Below, piece by piece: positions 1-8,458 of a DNA stretch of 64,000 nucleotides. Position numbers and translations under genes: made by a program. Source of the DNA: Bacteroidales bacterium (GTDB taxonomy: Bacteria > Bacteroidota > Bacteroidia > Bacteroidales > UBA932); the NCBI GenBank assembly GCA_017625535.1, contig JAGAKR010000023.1:62001-126000 (forward strand), read 5' to 3'. Each line of letters opens with the position of its first letter. Within the stretch, counting starts at the first letter, position 1. A model generated the notes under the pieces. It made no database searches and had not been told where the DNA came from. It worked only from the letters and a program-made list of their open reading frames with translations.

Positions 1-2546
1 TGCAGGGCAGTGGAGGAGAGCAGTCCGTTGCACACTGCAAGGGCGGTGTGGAAATCCTGCAGATTGTAAATGCTCCTCATCTTCCCGATGGTTCCTTCCA
101 GTCTGTTGTTCCCCAGTTGGGCAATATGCTCCAATGTCTCGAATGCCCTGGCAGCCTCATCATATCTCTGCAACTGATAGGAGAGTTTGCCATAATTGAG
201 GGTTGCAATTTCTCGGAAGGCATCCTCAGTCCCCTCCATCATCACCTTCATATAGGCATCTGCTGCCGCCTCTGCCTTCCCCAGTTTGTTGTAGCTCTCG
301 GCAATGTAGAATATTGCCTGGGCAGCCTTTGCCCCCTCCGGAAACTTTTCCAGGAATGACTGGAGCGAGTTTATTGCAGCCGTGTAGTTGCCGCTCAGGA
401 ATACCTGCTCGGCAGAGTTGAAGAGCATTGTCTCCCTCTCGGATGCGCTTTTTGTCTCGGAGAGCCCTATTTTGTCCAGATATGCCAGATACTCTTCTGC
501 CCTGTTCTGTTGCCTGTATATGTTCTCCATACCGGCCAGGGCATTCTGTATCTCCTCATCCATACCGTTCCCCTCCACAATCTGCCTGTAGTATGCAAGT
601 GCCTCATCCTGGTTCCCCCTGTTGGCACTTATCATTCCGGCTTCAAGGAGGGCCTTGTGCCAGAAAAGGCTGTCGGGAGGATTGTTTATCAGCCGGCTGA
701 GGGTATGCAGGGCTTCCCGGTCTTTTCCGTTCTGTACATATGTGCGGCCCAGTTCATACAGGGCCTGGGTGTAGAGCGGTTTTGATGAGTTCTCCGGTGC
801 GGTTATCTTTTTCAGTTCCTCTATTTTGCGGGTATCTTCAGATAGGAGTCCGTATGCAACAGCCCCCTGCAGAGGCGCATAGAGGTTGCTGTAGGATTCC
901 AGTTGTGCAATTGTGCCGTAAAGTTCTGCCGCCTGCTGCCAGTTGCGGTTCATGAAGTATGAGTCTGCAAGGCGGAGCCTGGCCTCGTGGGCATATTTCT
1001 GTCTGGTTTGGGGCATTGCCAGATATGTGGCAAATGATTCTATCGCTGCCGGGAAGTTCCCCATTTTAAAGTGGTTGTATCCTGCATTGTAAATTGCAAC
1101 CGGATATTCAGCACTCTTCCTGAACTGAGTGTTGCCCGACAGTTTCTCCAATATCTGCAGGGATTCCTGGAATTCCCCTTTCCTGTACAGGCACTCTGCC
1201 AGCCAGAAATTTGCAAGGTGCCCCAGGGCAGTGTTGCCGGTGTGGGTGGTGTATGATGCGGCGCTGCGGAAGAAAGGGGCTGCTCCGGAGTAGGATGAAC
1301 TCTCTGCAAGTTGCAGCCCTCTCAGGAACGAGGCTTTCTGGAGGTTCCTCAAAGTCCCTTTATTTGGAGTACGTATTTTCTTCAGTGCGTCTATTGCCTG
1401 CTCAAATTTGTGCTCCATAAGGAAGGCGGTTGCCATATAGTTGTGGATCTCATCCCATTTGGCATTGGATGCCGGGTATTTTGCAAGGTATCCTTCAAAT
1501 GGGGCAATGTTGCGGTAGAGGTCGAATGTGAGTTTGGCGTGGTTGAACAGGGCATCTTCCTGGATGCTCTTGTCAAATCCGGTTGCCGATGCCATCTTGA
1601 ATGCCTCCTGTGCATTGTGCTTGTTCTTCAGTTGTATGTAGCACTGCCCCAGGTGGTACCAGGCGCTCTGCCCTATGGAATCCTCCTGTACTGTCACCTG
1701 CTGGAACAGGTCTGCCGCATTGCGGTACTGTTTAAGGGTATAGGCAATCATTCCCGCATAGAATTTGTCTTTGCTGGTAATGTTGCCGGCAGTGGTTGAG
1801 TAGATTTCAAAATAATGGCCGGCCTCCTGCGGACGGTTAAGGGCATAGAAACTTTCTGAAAGGATTCTTGCCCCCTGTGACTTGTACTCCTCTCCAAGTT
1901 CCTGCAGCATCTGCGGGCCGTTTTCAGTTACATATCTGTAATCCTTGAGCATAAACTTGCTCTCCAGAATGTGGTATCTGCAAGCCTGGGCAAACCTCTT
2001 GTCATTGCCCGCCGCCTCAAACAGCGGAATGGCCCCTGCAAAATCCTGCTCCACATATTTTATGTAGCCCAGGTAATAGAGGGCTGCAGAGTGGTACTTC
2101 CCGCCTGTAATGTCTCTGAATATTTGGGACGCCTCTCCATTCTCCCCGCTTCTTAGATGGCAATACCCCTTCTTGAACAGGTACTCATCCTTTTGGGCAG
2201 AGGTGAGTGAGCGTGGGTCTGCAGCGGCAAATGCTGCGCCTGCTGCGGCATAATCCTCATTATTGAAGTTGTACAGGGCATATTTGAAGTTCACCAGATC
2301 CTTTACGGGCGATTCGGGGTATCTGTTCAGATACTCTTCCACCTCCCCGTGCACATTAGGGTAGTTGAGGTCAATTTTCCTTATCAGTTTCCTCCCCAGG
2401 GTGCGGGCATCCTCTCCTTTTCCACTTTCCACCCTTGTCTGTGCCACTGCAGATGCCTCTGTAGAAAGGGGGGCAGCAGCGAGGAGAAGTGATAAAACCG
2501 CAGGGAAGAAAACTTTTCCTCTTCCCGATAAAATCCTCTTTGTCAT
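1..2546 (-). CDS. Exported tetratricopeptide-repeat protein (partial, 3' end beyond window)
   Basis: The minus strand is open from the ATG at 2546 to the window edge, giving at least 848 residues with no stop, so the protein is truncated only by the window. Residues 1-36 are basic, then hydrophobic, and end in AVAQ, which looks like a signal peptide; this supports the start. The remainder is helical, with many TPR-like units of the form ALYxLGxxY...GxxxxALxxF, for example around the segments SALYYLGYIKY, SAWYHLGQCY and AIFYIAESYNKLG. A periplasmic or outer-membrane-attached scaffold role is the family expectation. No enzyme domain is visible. It is divergent from the ftsE-like gene at 2708. 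Many long open frames on the opposite strand here are shadows of its codon bias. Confidence 0.85.
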   Translation of the reverse strand, partial: MTKRILSGRGKVFFPAVLSLLLAAAPLSTEASAVAQTRVESGKGEDARTLGRKLIRKIDLNYPNVHGEVEEYLNRYPESPVKDLVNFKYALYNFNNEDYAAAGAAFAAADPRSLTSAQKDEYLFKKGYCHLRSGENGEASQIFRDITGGKYHSAALYYLGYIKYVEQDFAGAIPLFEAAGNDKRFAQACRYHILESKFMLKDYRYVTENGPQMLQELGEEYKSQGARILSESFYALNRPQEAGHYFEIYSTTAGNITSKDKFYAGMIAYTLKQYRNAADLFQQVTVQEDSIGQSAWYHLGQCYIQLKNKHNAQEAFKMASATGFDKSIQEDALFNHAKLTFDLYRNIAPFEGYLAKYPASNAKWDEIHNYMATAFLMEHKFEQAIDALKKIRTPNKGTLRNLQKASFLRGLQLAESSSYSGAAPFFRSAASYTTHTGNTALGHLANFWLAECLYRKGEFQESLQILEKLSGNTQFRKSAEYPVAIYNAGYNHFKMGNFPAAIESFATYLAMPQTRQKYAHEARLRLADSYFMNRNWQQAAELYGTIAQLESYSNLYAPLQGAVAYGLLSEDTRKIEELKKITAPENSSKPLYTQALYELGRTYVQNGKDREALHTLSRLINNPPDSLFWHKALLEAGMISANRGNQDEALAYYRQIVEGNGMDEEIQNALAGMENIYRQQNRAEEYLAYLDKIGLSETKSASERETMLFNSAEQVFLSGNYTAAINSLQSFLEKFPEGAKAAQAIFYIAESYNKLGKAEAAADAYMKVMMEGTEDAFREIATLNYGKLSYQLQRYDEAARAFETLEHIAQLGNNRLEGTIGKMRSIYNLQDFHTALAVCNGLLSSTAL

Positions 2547-2660
2547 ATTTCCTGTACCAATAATTTTCATCTGATGAAATTTGCCCTGCAAAATTACTAA
2601 ATTAAACCGCAACCCCTCCTTTTATATCCTCTGTTCTACGGTATGCTTGCAAAAAAAATG

Positions 2661-2668
2661 TAAATTTG
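2661..2668 (+). promoter_or_regulatory. Bacteroidetes -7 box upstream of the ftsE-like gene
   Basis: TAAATTTG fits the TAnnTTTG -7 consensus and lies 40 bases before the chosen start at 2708. An upstream in-frame ATG-like start at 2666 would fall inside this box, which argues for the later start. No clear -33 TTTG is visible. Confidence 0.45.
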
Positions 2669-2707
2669 TGGGTTGGCGGCAGGGCCGTTAAAAATACATA
2701 CAAAATT

Positions 2708-3439
2708 ATGCCAAACAGTACAGGACAGGAGATTCTGCAGGAGGCGGGGCAGCCTTTGGTGCAGATGCATGATGTGGATATTATGAACGGGGATACCCTT
2801 ATCCTCTCAAATGTGAACATTACCATAAACAAGGGGGAATTTGTATACCTTCTGGGAAAAGTGGGGAGCGGAAAGAGTTCCATAATAAAGACTCTCATTG
2901 CTGAACTCCCGTTGAGGAAGGGTTCTGCAGAGGTGGCCGGGTTCAACCTGTGGAAGATTAAAAGGGGCAAGATTCCGTTCCTGCGCCGCAAGATAGGTGT
3001 AGTGTTCCAGGACTTCCAGCTCCTTATGGACCGCAGCGTTGAGGACAATCTCCTTTTTGTGCTTGAGGCTACAGGCTGGAAGAAGAGGAAAGAGATGGTT
3101 GCCAGGGTTATGGAGGTGCTTGGAATGGTGGGCCTGAAGACCAAGGCGCACAAGATGCCGCACCAGCTCTCCGGCGGTGAGCAACAGCGTGTGGCCATTG
3201 CCAGGGCGCTCCTGAACAACCCTCCGGTAATCCTTGCCGATGAGCCTACCGGAAACCTTGATGAAGATACCGCCTCAGATATAATGAACCTCTTTACCGG
3301 TATCCACGCCGAGCAGCAGCCCGCTGTGCTTATGGTTACCCATAACAGGGAACTCTACAAACGCTACCCGGGGAGGGTGCTTATATGCGAAGATGGTGGG
3401 GTGAGGGAGATGGAGCAGGAAATAGACTTCGAAATTTAA
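2708..3439 (+). CDS. ftsE: FtsE-like ABC transporter ATP-binding protein
   Basis: This 243-residue single ABC ATPase domain has Walker A GKVGSGKSS (residues 50-58), a Q-loop in VVFQDFQLL, the signature LSGGEQQR and Walker B VILADEPTGNLD. FtsE works with the membrane protein FtsX at the division site, where the pair controls cell-wall hydrolases. In Bacteroidetes this ATPase is usually encoded apart from ftsX, and no ftsX is seen here. The N-terminus is about 15 residues longer than E. coli FtsE. The gene ends 4 bases before nth, so the two are probably cotranscribed with xerD. LolD/MacB-type ATPases share the same motifs, so the FtsE name is likely but not certain. Confidence 0.75.
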   Translation: MPNSTGQEILQEAGQPLVQMHDVDIMNGDTLILSNVNITINKGEFVYLLGKVGSGKSSIIKTLIAELPLRKGSAEVAGFNLWKIKRGKIPFLRRKIGVVFQDFQLLMDRSVEDNLLFVLEATGWKKRKEMVARVMEVLGMVGLKTKAHKMPHQLSGGEQQRVAIARALLNNPPVILADEPTGNLDEDTASDIMNLFTGIHAEQQPAVLMVTHNRELYKRYPGRVLICEDGGVREMEQEIDFEI

Positions 3440-3443
3440 GGGG

Positions 3444-4076
3444 ATGAGAGAGAAAGATAGGAAAAATTTTATACTTGATTATTTCAGGCAGAATGTGCCG
3501 GTGGCGGAGAGTGAACTGGATTTCCGGAATCCGTACCAGCTGATTGTGGCCGTTATACTTTCGGCGCAGTGTACAGACAAGCGGGTGAATATGCACACCC
3601 CGGCGCTGTTCCTGCGGTTCCCTACACCTGAAATGCTGGCCCAGGCCACTTTTGAGGAGGTATACGACCTTATAAAATCAATATCGTTCCCCAACAACAA
3701 GGCCAAGCATCTGATTGGTATGGCACAGATGCTGGTGTCTGATTTCGGTGGTGAGGTCCCTTCTGAAGTGGAGCAACTGGAGCGCCTGCCTGGAGTGGGG
3801 CGCAAAACCGCCAATGTGGTGGCTTCAATCATATACAACAAACCGGTAATTGCAGTTGATACACACGTGTTCAGGGTTTCCCACAGGCTTGGTTTCTCTG
3901 CAGGGAAAACCCCGTTGGAGGTGGAAAAGGATTTGAACAAACTGATTCCCATGCAGGAGCGTGCCATTGCACATCACTGGCTCATCCTGCACGGCCGCTA
4001 CATCTGCACCGCCCGCAACCCCAAATGCGCTGGCTGCCCAATAAGGGAATGGTGCAAATGGGAGGGAAAGAAATGA
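3444..4076 (+). CDS. nth: Endonuclease III, DNA base-excision repair glycosylase/AP lyase
   Basis: The 210-residue protein has the full Nth layout. The helix-hairpin-helix LPGVGRKTANVV carries the catalytic Lys121, and the catalytic Asp139 sits in AVDTHVFRV. The C-terminal [4Fe-4S] ligands are C188, C195, C198 and C204 with the standard 6-2-5 spacing. It removes oxidised pyrimidines and nicks the resulting abasic site. The length is normal for the family. The stop codon overlaps the xerD start in an ATGA arrangement, which indicates translational coupling. Confidence 0.95.
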   Translation: MREKDRKNFILDYFRQNVPVAESELDFRNPYQLIVAVILSAQCTDKRVNMHTPALFLRFPTPEMLAQATFEEVYDLIKSISFPNNKAKHLIGMAQMLVSDFGGEVPSEVEQLERLPGVGRKTANVVASIIYNKPVIAVDTHVFRVSHRLGFSAGKTPLEVEKDLNKLIPMQERAIAHHWLILHGRYICTARNPKCAGCPIREWCKWEGKK

Positions 4077-5155
4077 TGACTTGGGAAGAATATATACAGG
4101 ACTTCAGGGCTTATATGAGGCTGGAACGCTCTCTCTCGGAGAATACCGTAATGGGGTATCTGAGGGATATGCTGCAGTTTGCAAAGTTTGTGGGGAAAGA
4201 GTTGCCGGAGGTAACCGGTGATGATATCCAGAATTTTCTCCAGGCAAACCTTGAGAGAGAGAATGCAGAAGGGAAGCAGGAGGGGCAGGCAAAAAGGACT
4301 CAGGCCCGTAAAATCAGTGCCCTGAGGACATTCTTCAAATATGTTGATCTGGAGCATGGAGGTAAGTTGAGGGAAAAGTACCCGGAGTGGCATAACCCCA
4401 CAGCAGGCCTGGATACCCCAAAGATTTCCCGTCATCTTCCCGACATTCTTTCGCTTGAGGAGGTGGAGCATATGCTTTCCAAGTTTGACCTTTCCACTCC
4501 TGATGGGCTCCGCAACAGGGCCATCATAGAGATGCTCTACGGATGCGGACTCAGGGTTTCCGAACTGGTGGATCTCCGTCTCTCGGACCTTTTCCTTGAT
4601 GATGGCTACATAAGGGTTGTCGGGAAGGGGAACAAACAGAGGCTTGTGCCGGTAGGGGAGTATGCAATTGCAGCTGTGAGGGATTATTTGCCTGAGCGAT
4701 GGAAAATTGCGAATAAGGCGCAACAGAACCGTGGAAGATGGGCGGAGGTGCCTGTTTCTGAAATTGAAAAGAAGATCTCTTCCAGCACCCCCGGGGGGGA
4801 GACCAGGGATAATGTTCCCAACAGCAGACAACGCAAAGGTAAAGAAATTGCCCAGTTTGCCCGGGAATCAGATGACACCCTTTTCCTCAACCGCCGCGGA
4901 GGACGCCTTACCAGAGTGATGATTTTTACAATTGTTAAGGAGGCGGCCAAAGCTGCCGGCATCACCAAAAACATCTCACCACACACCTTCCGCCACTCCT
5001 TTGCCACCCATCTTGTGGAGAATGGTGCCGATCTTCGCACAGTGCAGCAGATGCTGGGCCACGAAAGCATCCTCACCACCGAAATCTATACCCACATCAG
5101 CTCCCAGCAATGGATGAAAGACATCCTTGACCACCATCCACAGCGGGGAAAGTGA
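4073..5155 (+). CDS. xerD: Tyrosine recombinase XerD
   Basis: This 360-residue recombinase has an N-terminal SAM-like core-binding domain (residues about 3-100) and a C-terminal catalytic domain. Catalytic residues visible are R161 (CGLRVSELVDL), K185, H304-x-x-R307 (PHTFRHSF), H330 (MLGH) and the nucleophile Y339 (EIYTHIS). With XerC it resolves chromosome dimers at dif during division. The start at 4073 was chosen because the ATG overlaps the nth stop; an earlier in-frame ATG lies inside nth. XerD is normally about 300 residues. The extra length is mostly a polar, low-order stretch at about 211-266, between the K185 strand and FLNRRGGRLTR. The 3' end of the gene is repeated downstream (5166-5270). 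Confidence 0.9.
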   Translation: MMTWEEYIQDFRAYMRLERSLSENTVMGYLRDMLQFAKFVGKELPEVTGDDIQNFLQANLERENAEGKQEGQAKRTQARKISALRTFFKYVDLEHGGKLREKYPEWHNPTAGLDTPKISRHLPDILSLEEVEHMLSKFDLSTPDGLRNRAIIEMLYGCGLRVSELVDLRLSDLFLDDGYIRVVGKGNKQRLVPVGEYAIAAVRDYLPERWKIANKAQQNRGRWAEVPVSEIEKKISSSTPGGETRDNVPNSRQRKGKEIAQFARESDDTLFLNRRGGRLTRVMIFTIVKEAAKAAGITKNISPHTFRHSFATHLVENGADLRTVQQMLGHESILTTEIYTHISSQQWMKDILDHHPQRGK

Positions 5156-5270
5156 TTTTATTATCGAAATCTATACCCACATCAGCTCCCAGCAATGGAT
5201 GAAAGACATCCTGGAGCATCATCCGCAGCGGGGGAAGTGATTTTATTACCGAAATCTACACCCACATTGG
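5081..5270 (+). repeat. 85-bp tandem duplication of the xerD 3' end
   Basis: The last 75 bases of xerD plus its stop and 10 bases beyond (5081-5165) are repeated almost exactly at 5166-5250, and a third, incomplete copy starts at 5251. All three begin GAAATCTA(T/C)ACCCACAT and are exactly 85 bases apart. Because 85 is not a multiple of three and copy one keeps its stop, the extra copies are not part of the XerD protein. Copies one and two differ by several substitutions, so the duplication is not brand new. Confidence 0.9.
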
Positions 5271-5373
5271 TTCCCTGATTGTTTGGAATATCGTCTGTGG
5301 CAAGAAAAAGTGGTTTTACCTTTTCGTGCATTTCGCTTGCCACGCTAGGGCCCCTGCCAATGCCTTGGAACGA

Positions 5374-5481
5374 GGTGTGATGTGGCAGGTTGGACAAAAT
5401 TGTCTGACTTGCCACATTGCCCCACTCCGGAGAGGGGTGAGGAATGTCCTCCTGTGGCCGGTGAATTGCAGGAAACCTTCG
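5374..5481. repeat. 108-bp direct repeat, copy 1 (REP-like), left of the first RAYT
   Basis: The block is nearly identical to 6737-6844. It contains two palindromes: TGTGGCA...TGCCACA enclosing GACAA/TTGTC, and CCCCACTCCGGAGAGGGG. Together the two copies bracket the transposase gene at 5608-6591 in direct orientation. Palindromic repeats beside a Y1 transposase are the hallmark of REP/RAYT systems. Confidence 0.85.
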
Positions 5482-5603
5482 GTCTGTCCGGGGAGAGTGA
5501 ATGCCATCGCCAGACCCACAAGCCTTCCCCGGATGGGAAATGTTGCCGCCTGCCCCACAAGCCTTCCCCGGATGGGAAATGTTGCTGCCTGTCCCACAAG
5601 CCT
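5482..5603. repeat. 39-bp tandem repeat array, left arm
   Basis: About three units end in CCCACAAG. The two central units are 39 bases, begin CCTTCCCCGGATGGGAAATG and differ at two bases. Each unit carries the small hairpin TTCCC-CGGAT-GGGAA. The array runs directly from the 108-bp repeat to the stop of the transposase gene. No protein is encoded; the open frames over it are repeat translations. Confidence 0.8.
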
Positions 5604-5607
5604 GCCC

Positions 5608-6591
5608 TCATTTGATGATTCCTTTTACCTCTTCGTATACGAGTCCGCATAGACGGCATATCTGTTTTGGAGAGCTTTTGAAGCGTTTGCGCAGGGTGCG
5701 GGCAAGTTTGAGGCGCTCTTGGGTGTTGAGAGTGCGGATAGTTTTCATTTGGAACAGTTCCATACAAATTTCGTTTCGGTGTTGGCGCATCTCCTGAATA
5801 GGGATGGAGAGCAGGGATAGGGAGCCTCCTCTCTTTTCTATATCTTCTTCTTTGGTTATTCCCATAAAGAAATTGAAACTTTTGTGCGTCTTGAAGATTC
5901 TTTCCACTATTTGATACGCAACATATTCACCGGGGAATATTATTCCGTCAATTATTTTCACATTTCCTGTTTCTCCGGTTTTCTTGCTTCTTAACAGAAG
6001 CCTTTTTTCTCTTACGTTAAGATTGTTGAAAGTAAGGTTTTCAGATTGTGATCCGTTTGTCCAGGCAGGGGAACTCCACTCTCCGCTATTTCTGAAGTAC
6101 AGGGGACCGCTGCCCCATGGGTAATCATATGCGTTGCCCGGTATCCCTCCCACCGGCGGATTCTTTATTACATAGCAGATAGCAGTCTTCAGATAGAACT
6201 CATTATCTATGTATTGATGTGAAATGGGTATCCTGTGCAATTTGTTCTTCTCCCTATATTTATTGGATATTCTAATAGAAGTGAGTTTGATATAATCATG
6301 AATGAATTTATTGCACTCGTCAAATTCCCCATAAATGACAAAATGGACATGAGTATCCATAAGGCAAAAAGCAAGAATGGCAACAGCGTATTTCTTCCCG
6401 ACAGAATATACCCTGTTCATCCCGTCCTTGAAGTCTTCACGGTCATCAAACAGTCTGTCTACGGCATTGCCGTCTGTGCAGAAGTGCCAACAGTTTTTTA
6501 CGGGATTATCCTTACCCTTGATAAAGGGGGCATTGATTGAAAGGTCAGACTCCATCTGCCTGAGCAAGTCATCATTTATCTTCATCTTCAT
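5608..6591 (-). CDS. REP-associated tyrosine transposase (Y1/HUH family)
   Basis: The 327-residue protein has an N-terminal Y1-transposase domain. The HUH metal-binding motif is DTHVHFVIYG, and it is followed by an aromatic and basic helical stretch and the conserved block CYVIKNPP. The catalytic tyrosine is expected within that later helix region; I cannot assign it with certainty. These enzymes cut and rejoin single-stranded DNA at palindromic REP elements. The C-terminal half (about 170-327) resembles the helix-turn-helix extension seen in longer Bacteroidetes members. The gene is flanked by direct 108-bp repeats and by 39-bp hairpin arrays, which are its likely substrates. There is no frameshift, so it may be active. 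Confidence 0.8.
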   Translation of the reverse strand: MKMKINDDLLRQMESDLSINAPFIKGKDNPVKNCWHFCTDGNAVDRLFDDREDFKDGMNRVYSVGKKYAVAILAFCLMDTHVHFVIYGEFDECNKFIHDYIKLTSIRISNKYREKNKLHRIPISHQYIDNEFYLKTAICYVIKNPPVGGIPGNAYDYPWGSGPLYFRNSGEWSSPAWTNGSQSENLTFNNLNVREKRLLLRSKKTGETGNVKIIDGIIFPGEYVAYQIVERIFKTHKSFNFFMGITKEEDIEKRGGSLSLLSIPIQEMRQHRNEICMELFQMKTIRTLNTQERLKLARTLRKRFKSSPKQICRLCGLVYEEVKGIIK

Positions 6592-6736
6592 TTCCAGCGC
6601 CTCTTATGGCTGCTCTGCCAACAAAGTTAAATCTTTTTTCTTATAGTGCAAATACTTGAATTGTTGAATCTTATGGGTGATATAGTTCCTGCATTTCACT
6701 GGCCACATATGGCCTTCTTCTGTTGTCTTGTGGAGG

Positions 6737-6844
6737 GGTGTGATGTGGCAGGTTGGACAAAATTGTCTGACTTGCCACATTGCCCCACTCCGGAGAGGGG
6801 TGAGGAATGTCCTCCTGTGGCCGGTGAATTGCAGGAAACCTTCG
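6737..6844. repeat. 108-bp direct repeat, copy 2, right of the first RAYT
   Basis: This is the second copy of the block at 5374-5481, in the same orientation and with the same two palindromes. The high identity of the two copies suggests recent duplication or homogenisation by the adjacent transposase. Confidence 0.85.
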
Positions 6845-7043
6845 CCAGCCCCAGGAGATGGAATGCCACTGCCTGCCCCGCAAGCCTGTCCGGGGAAAGG
6901 GAATGCCATCGCCTGCCCCACAAGCCTGTTGCCGGGAAGAAAGTCACCGCCTGCCCCACAAGCCTTCTCCGGGAGAGGAAATGTCACTGCCTGCTCCACA
7001 AGCCTTCCCCGGATGGGAAATGCCACCGCCGGCCCCACAAGCC
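6845..7043. repeat. 38-40-bp tandem repeat array, right arm
   Basis: Five units end in CCCCACAAG or a close variant (one ends CCCCGCAAG, one CTCCACAAG). Unit lengths are 38-40 bases. The last unit matches the left-arm unit over its first 20 bases. The middle units vary most within the hairpin loop while keeping complementarity, for example TGTCCGGGGA and TTCTCCGGGAGAGGAA. The array abuts the guaA terminator. Confidence 0.8.
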
Positions 7044-7047
7044 TGTA

Positions 7048-7082
7048 TAAAAAAACCGGAACGCCATAAGGGCATTCCGGTT
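7048..7082 (-). terminator. Rho-independent terminator of guaA
   Basis: Read on the minus strand, AACCGGAATGCCC-TTAT-GGCGTTCCGGTT forms a long GC-rich stem followed by a run of seven T. It lies 26 bases past the guaA stop. Confidence 0.85.
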
Positions 7083-7107
7083 GTGGTATGTTTTGCAGGG
7101 AAACAGA

Positions 7108-8415
7108 TTACTCCCACTCAATTGTTGCATTTGGTTTTGGTGACATATCGTAGCATACGCGGTTTACGGTAGGCACCTCTGCAAGGATTCTGTCGGTGAT
7201 CTTCATAAGGATAGGCCAGTCAATCTGCTCAATGGTGGCGGTCATTGCATCCACGGTGTTTACGGCGCGGATGATTACAGGCCAGTCGTATGAGCGGGCG
7301 TTGTCCCTTACACCTACTGATTTGAAATCTGGAACTACGGTAAAGTACTGCCATACTTTTTTGTCCAGACCGCATTTTGCAAACTCCTCGCGGAGGATTG
7401 CATCTGATTCTCTCAAAGCCTCAAGACGGTCTCTGGTAATTGCGCCAAGGCATCTTACACCCAAACCTGGGCCTGGGAACGGCTGGCGGTAAACCATCTC
7501 GTATGGAAGGCCAAGTTCAAGGCCGCAAGCCCTCACCTCATCTTTGAACAACTGTTTGATTGGCTCAACCAGTTCAAATTTCATATCTTCAGGAAGACCG
7601 CCCACGTTGTGGTGTGATTTAACCATTTTGGCAGTCTTTGTACCGCTCTCAACTATATCAGGGTAGATGGTTCCCTGGCCAAGGAAATCAATGCCGTCCA
7701 ATTTGCGGGCCTCCTCCTCAAATACGCGGATAAACTCGCCGCCAATGATCTTGCGTTTCTGCTCAGGATCTGCAACCCCTGCAAGTTTGTCAAGGAAACG
7801 GTCAGTTGCATCAACATATACAAGGTTTGCATTCAACTGGTTCCTGAATACCTCAATCACATTCTCAGACTCACCTTTTCTCATAAGGCCATGGTTCACA
7901 TGCACACATACAAGATTATTCCCGATAGCCTTGATAAGAAGTGCTGCAACAACAGAACTGTCCACTCCTCCCGACAGGGCAAGCAGAACCTTTCTGTCAC
8001 CAACCTGTTTGCGGATGAGCTCAACCTGGTCATTCACAAAGTTCTTCATGTTCCAGTTTGTCTCAGCCTTGCAGGTATCAAATACAAATGATTTCACTGC
8101 AGCCTTCACAGCCTCCTCATCATTGCCGAACTGAGGAAGTTTTACATCGCAGAGAGCCTTGTCGTGGCCTGCAGCCATAACAGGGAAACCTGCCTGGTAA
8201 ATTTCTGCATTTACATCTATCTCAACTCCGTCTATGACATTGTTAGGACCTCCGTTTATAATTATACCTTTAACGTTAGGCAGTGCCTTCAACTCTTGTG
8301 CGGTAATGTCGTGGGGGTAAATCTCGCTGTATACACCCAATGCACGGATGGCTCTGGCAACCACTGTATTCTCGTGGCTTCCCAAATCCAAAATAACAAT
8401 CATGTCCTGTTTCAT
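7108..8415 (-). CDS. guaA: GMP synthase with a shortened, degenerate glutaminase domain
   Basis: The 435-residue protein has a complete ATP-pyrophosphatase and dimerisation part: the PP-loop SGGVDSS at residues 148-154, then GQGTIYPDIVES, RQPFPGPGLGVR and the C-terminal end TIEWE. It would amidate XMP to GMP. The N-terminus starts like a class I glutaminase (ILDLGSHENTVVARAIRALGV, GIIINGGPNNV), but the domain is about 120 residues instead of roughly 195. The nucleophile motif GICYG is replaced by MAAGHD, and the His-Glu segment (HPE) is missing. The frame is continuous, so this is not a frameshift. The protein should be unable to use glutamine by itself. It either uses free ammonia or takes ammonia from a separate glutaminase subunit, as archaeal GMP synthases do. 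Confidence 0.9.
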   Translation of the reverse strand: MKQDMIVILDLGSHENTVVARAIRALGVYSEIYPHDITAQELKALPNVKGIIINGGPNNVIDGVEIDVNAEIYQAGFPVMAAGHDKALCDVKLPQFGNDEEAVKAAVKSFVFDTCKAETNWNMKNFVNDQVELIRKQVGDRKVLLALSGGVDSSVVAALLIKAIGNNLVCVHVNHGLMRKGESENVIEVFRNQLNANLVYVDATDRFLDKLAGVADPEQKRKIIGGEFIRVFEEEARKLDGIDFLGQGTIYPDIVESGTKTAKMVKSHHNVGGLPEDMKFELVEPIKQLFKDEVRACGLELGLPYEMVYRQPFPGPGLGVRCLGAITRDRLEALRESDAILREEFAKCGLDKKVWQYFTVVPDFKSVGVRDNARSYDWPVIIRAVNTVDAMTATIEQIDWPILMKITDRILAEVPTVNRVCYDMSPKPNATIEWE

Positions 8416-8458
8416 ATACGTGTTTTATTTAAAATACTCAAAATCTGGCCGGATAAAT

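Noticed and set aside
1..2530. Many plus-strand open frames of 60-160 codons
   Set aside because: They are shadows of the minus-strand TPR gene, which is open over the whole region and has a signal peptide and repeat pattern.
5326..5652. Open frames across the repeat arrays, both strands
   Set aside because: Their proteins only translate the repeats (PTSLPRMGNVAAC and similar) and occur in several frames.
6845..7043. CRISPR or coding tandem repeat
   Set aside because: Units are directly joined without spacers, vary in length by 1-2 bases and have no stable reading frame.
7108..8415. Frameshift as cause of the short GMP synthase
   Set aside because: The frame runs unbroken from a canonical glutaminase start to the PP-loop; the missing part is an internal deletion.
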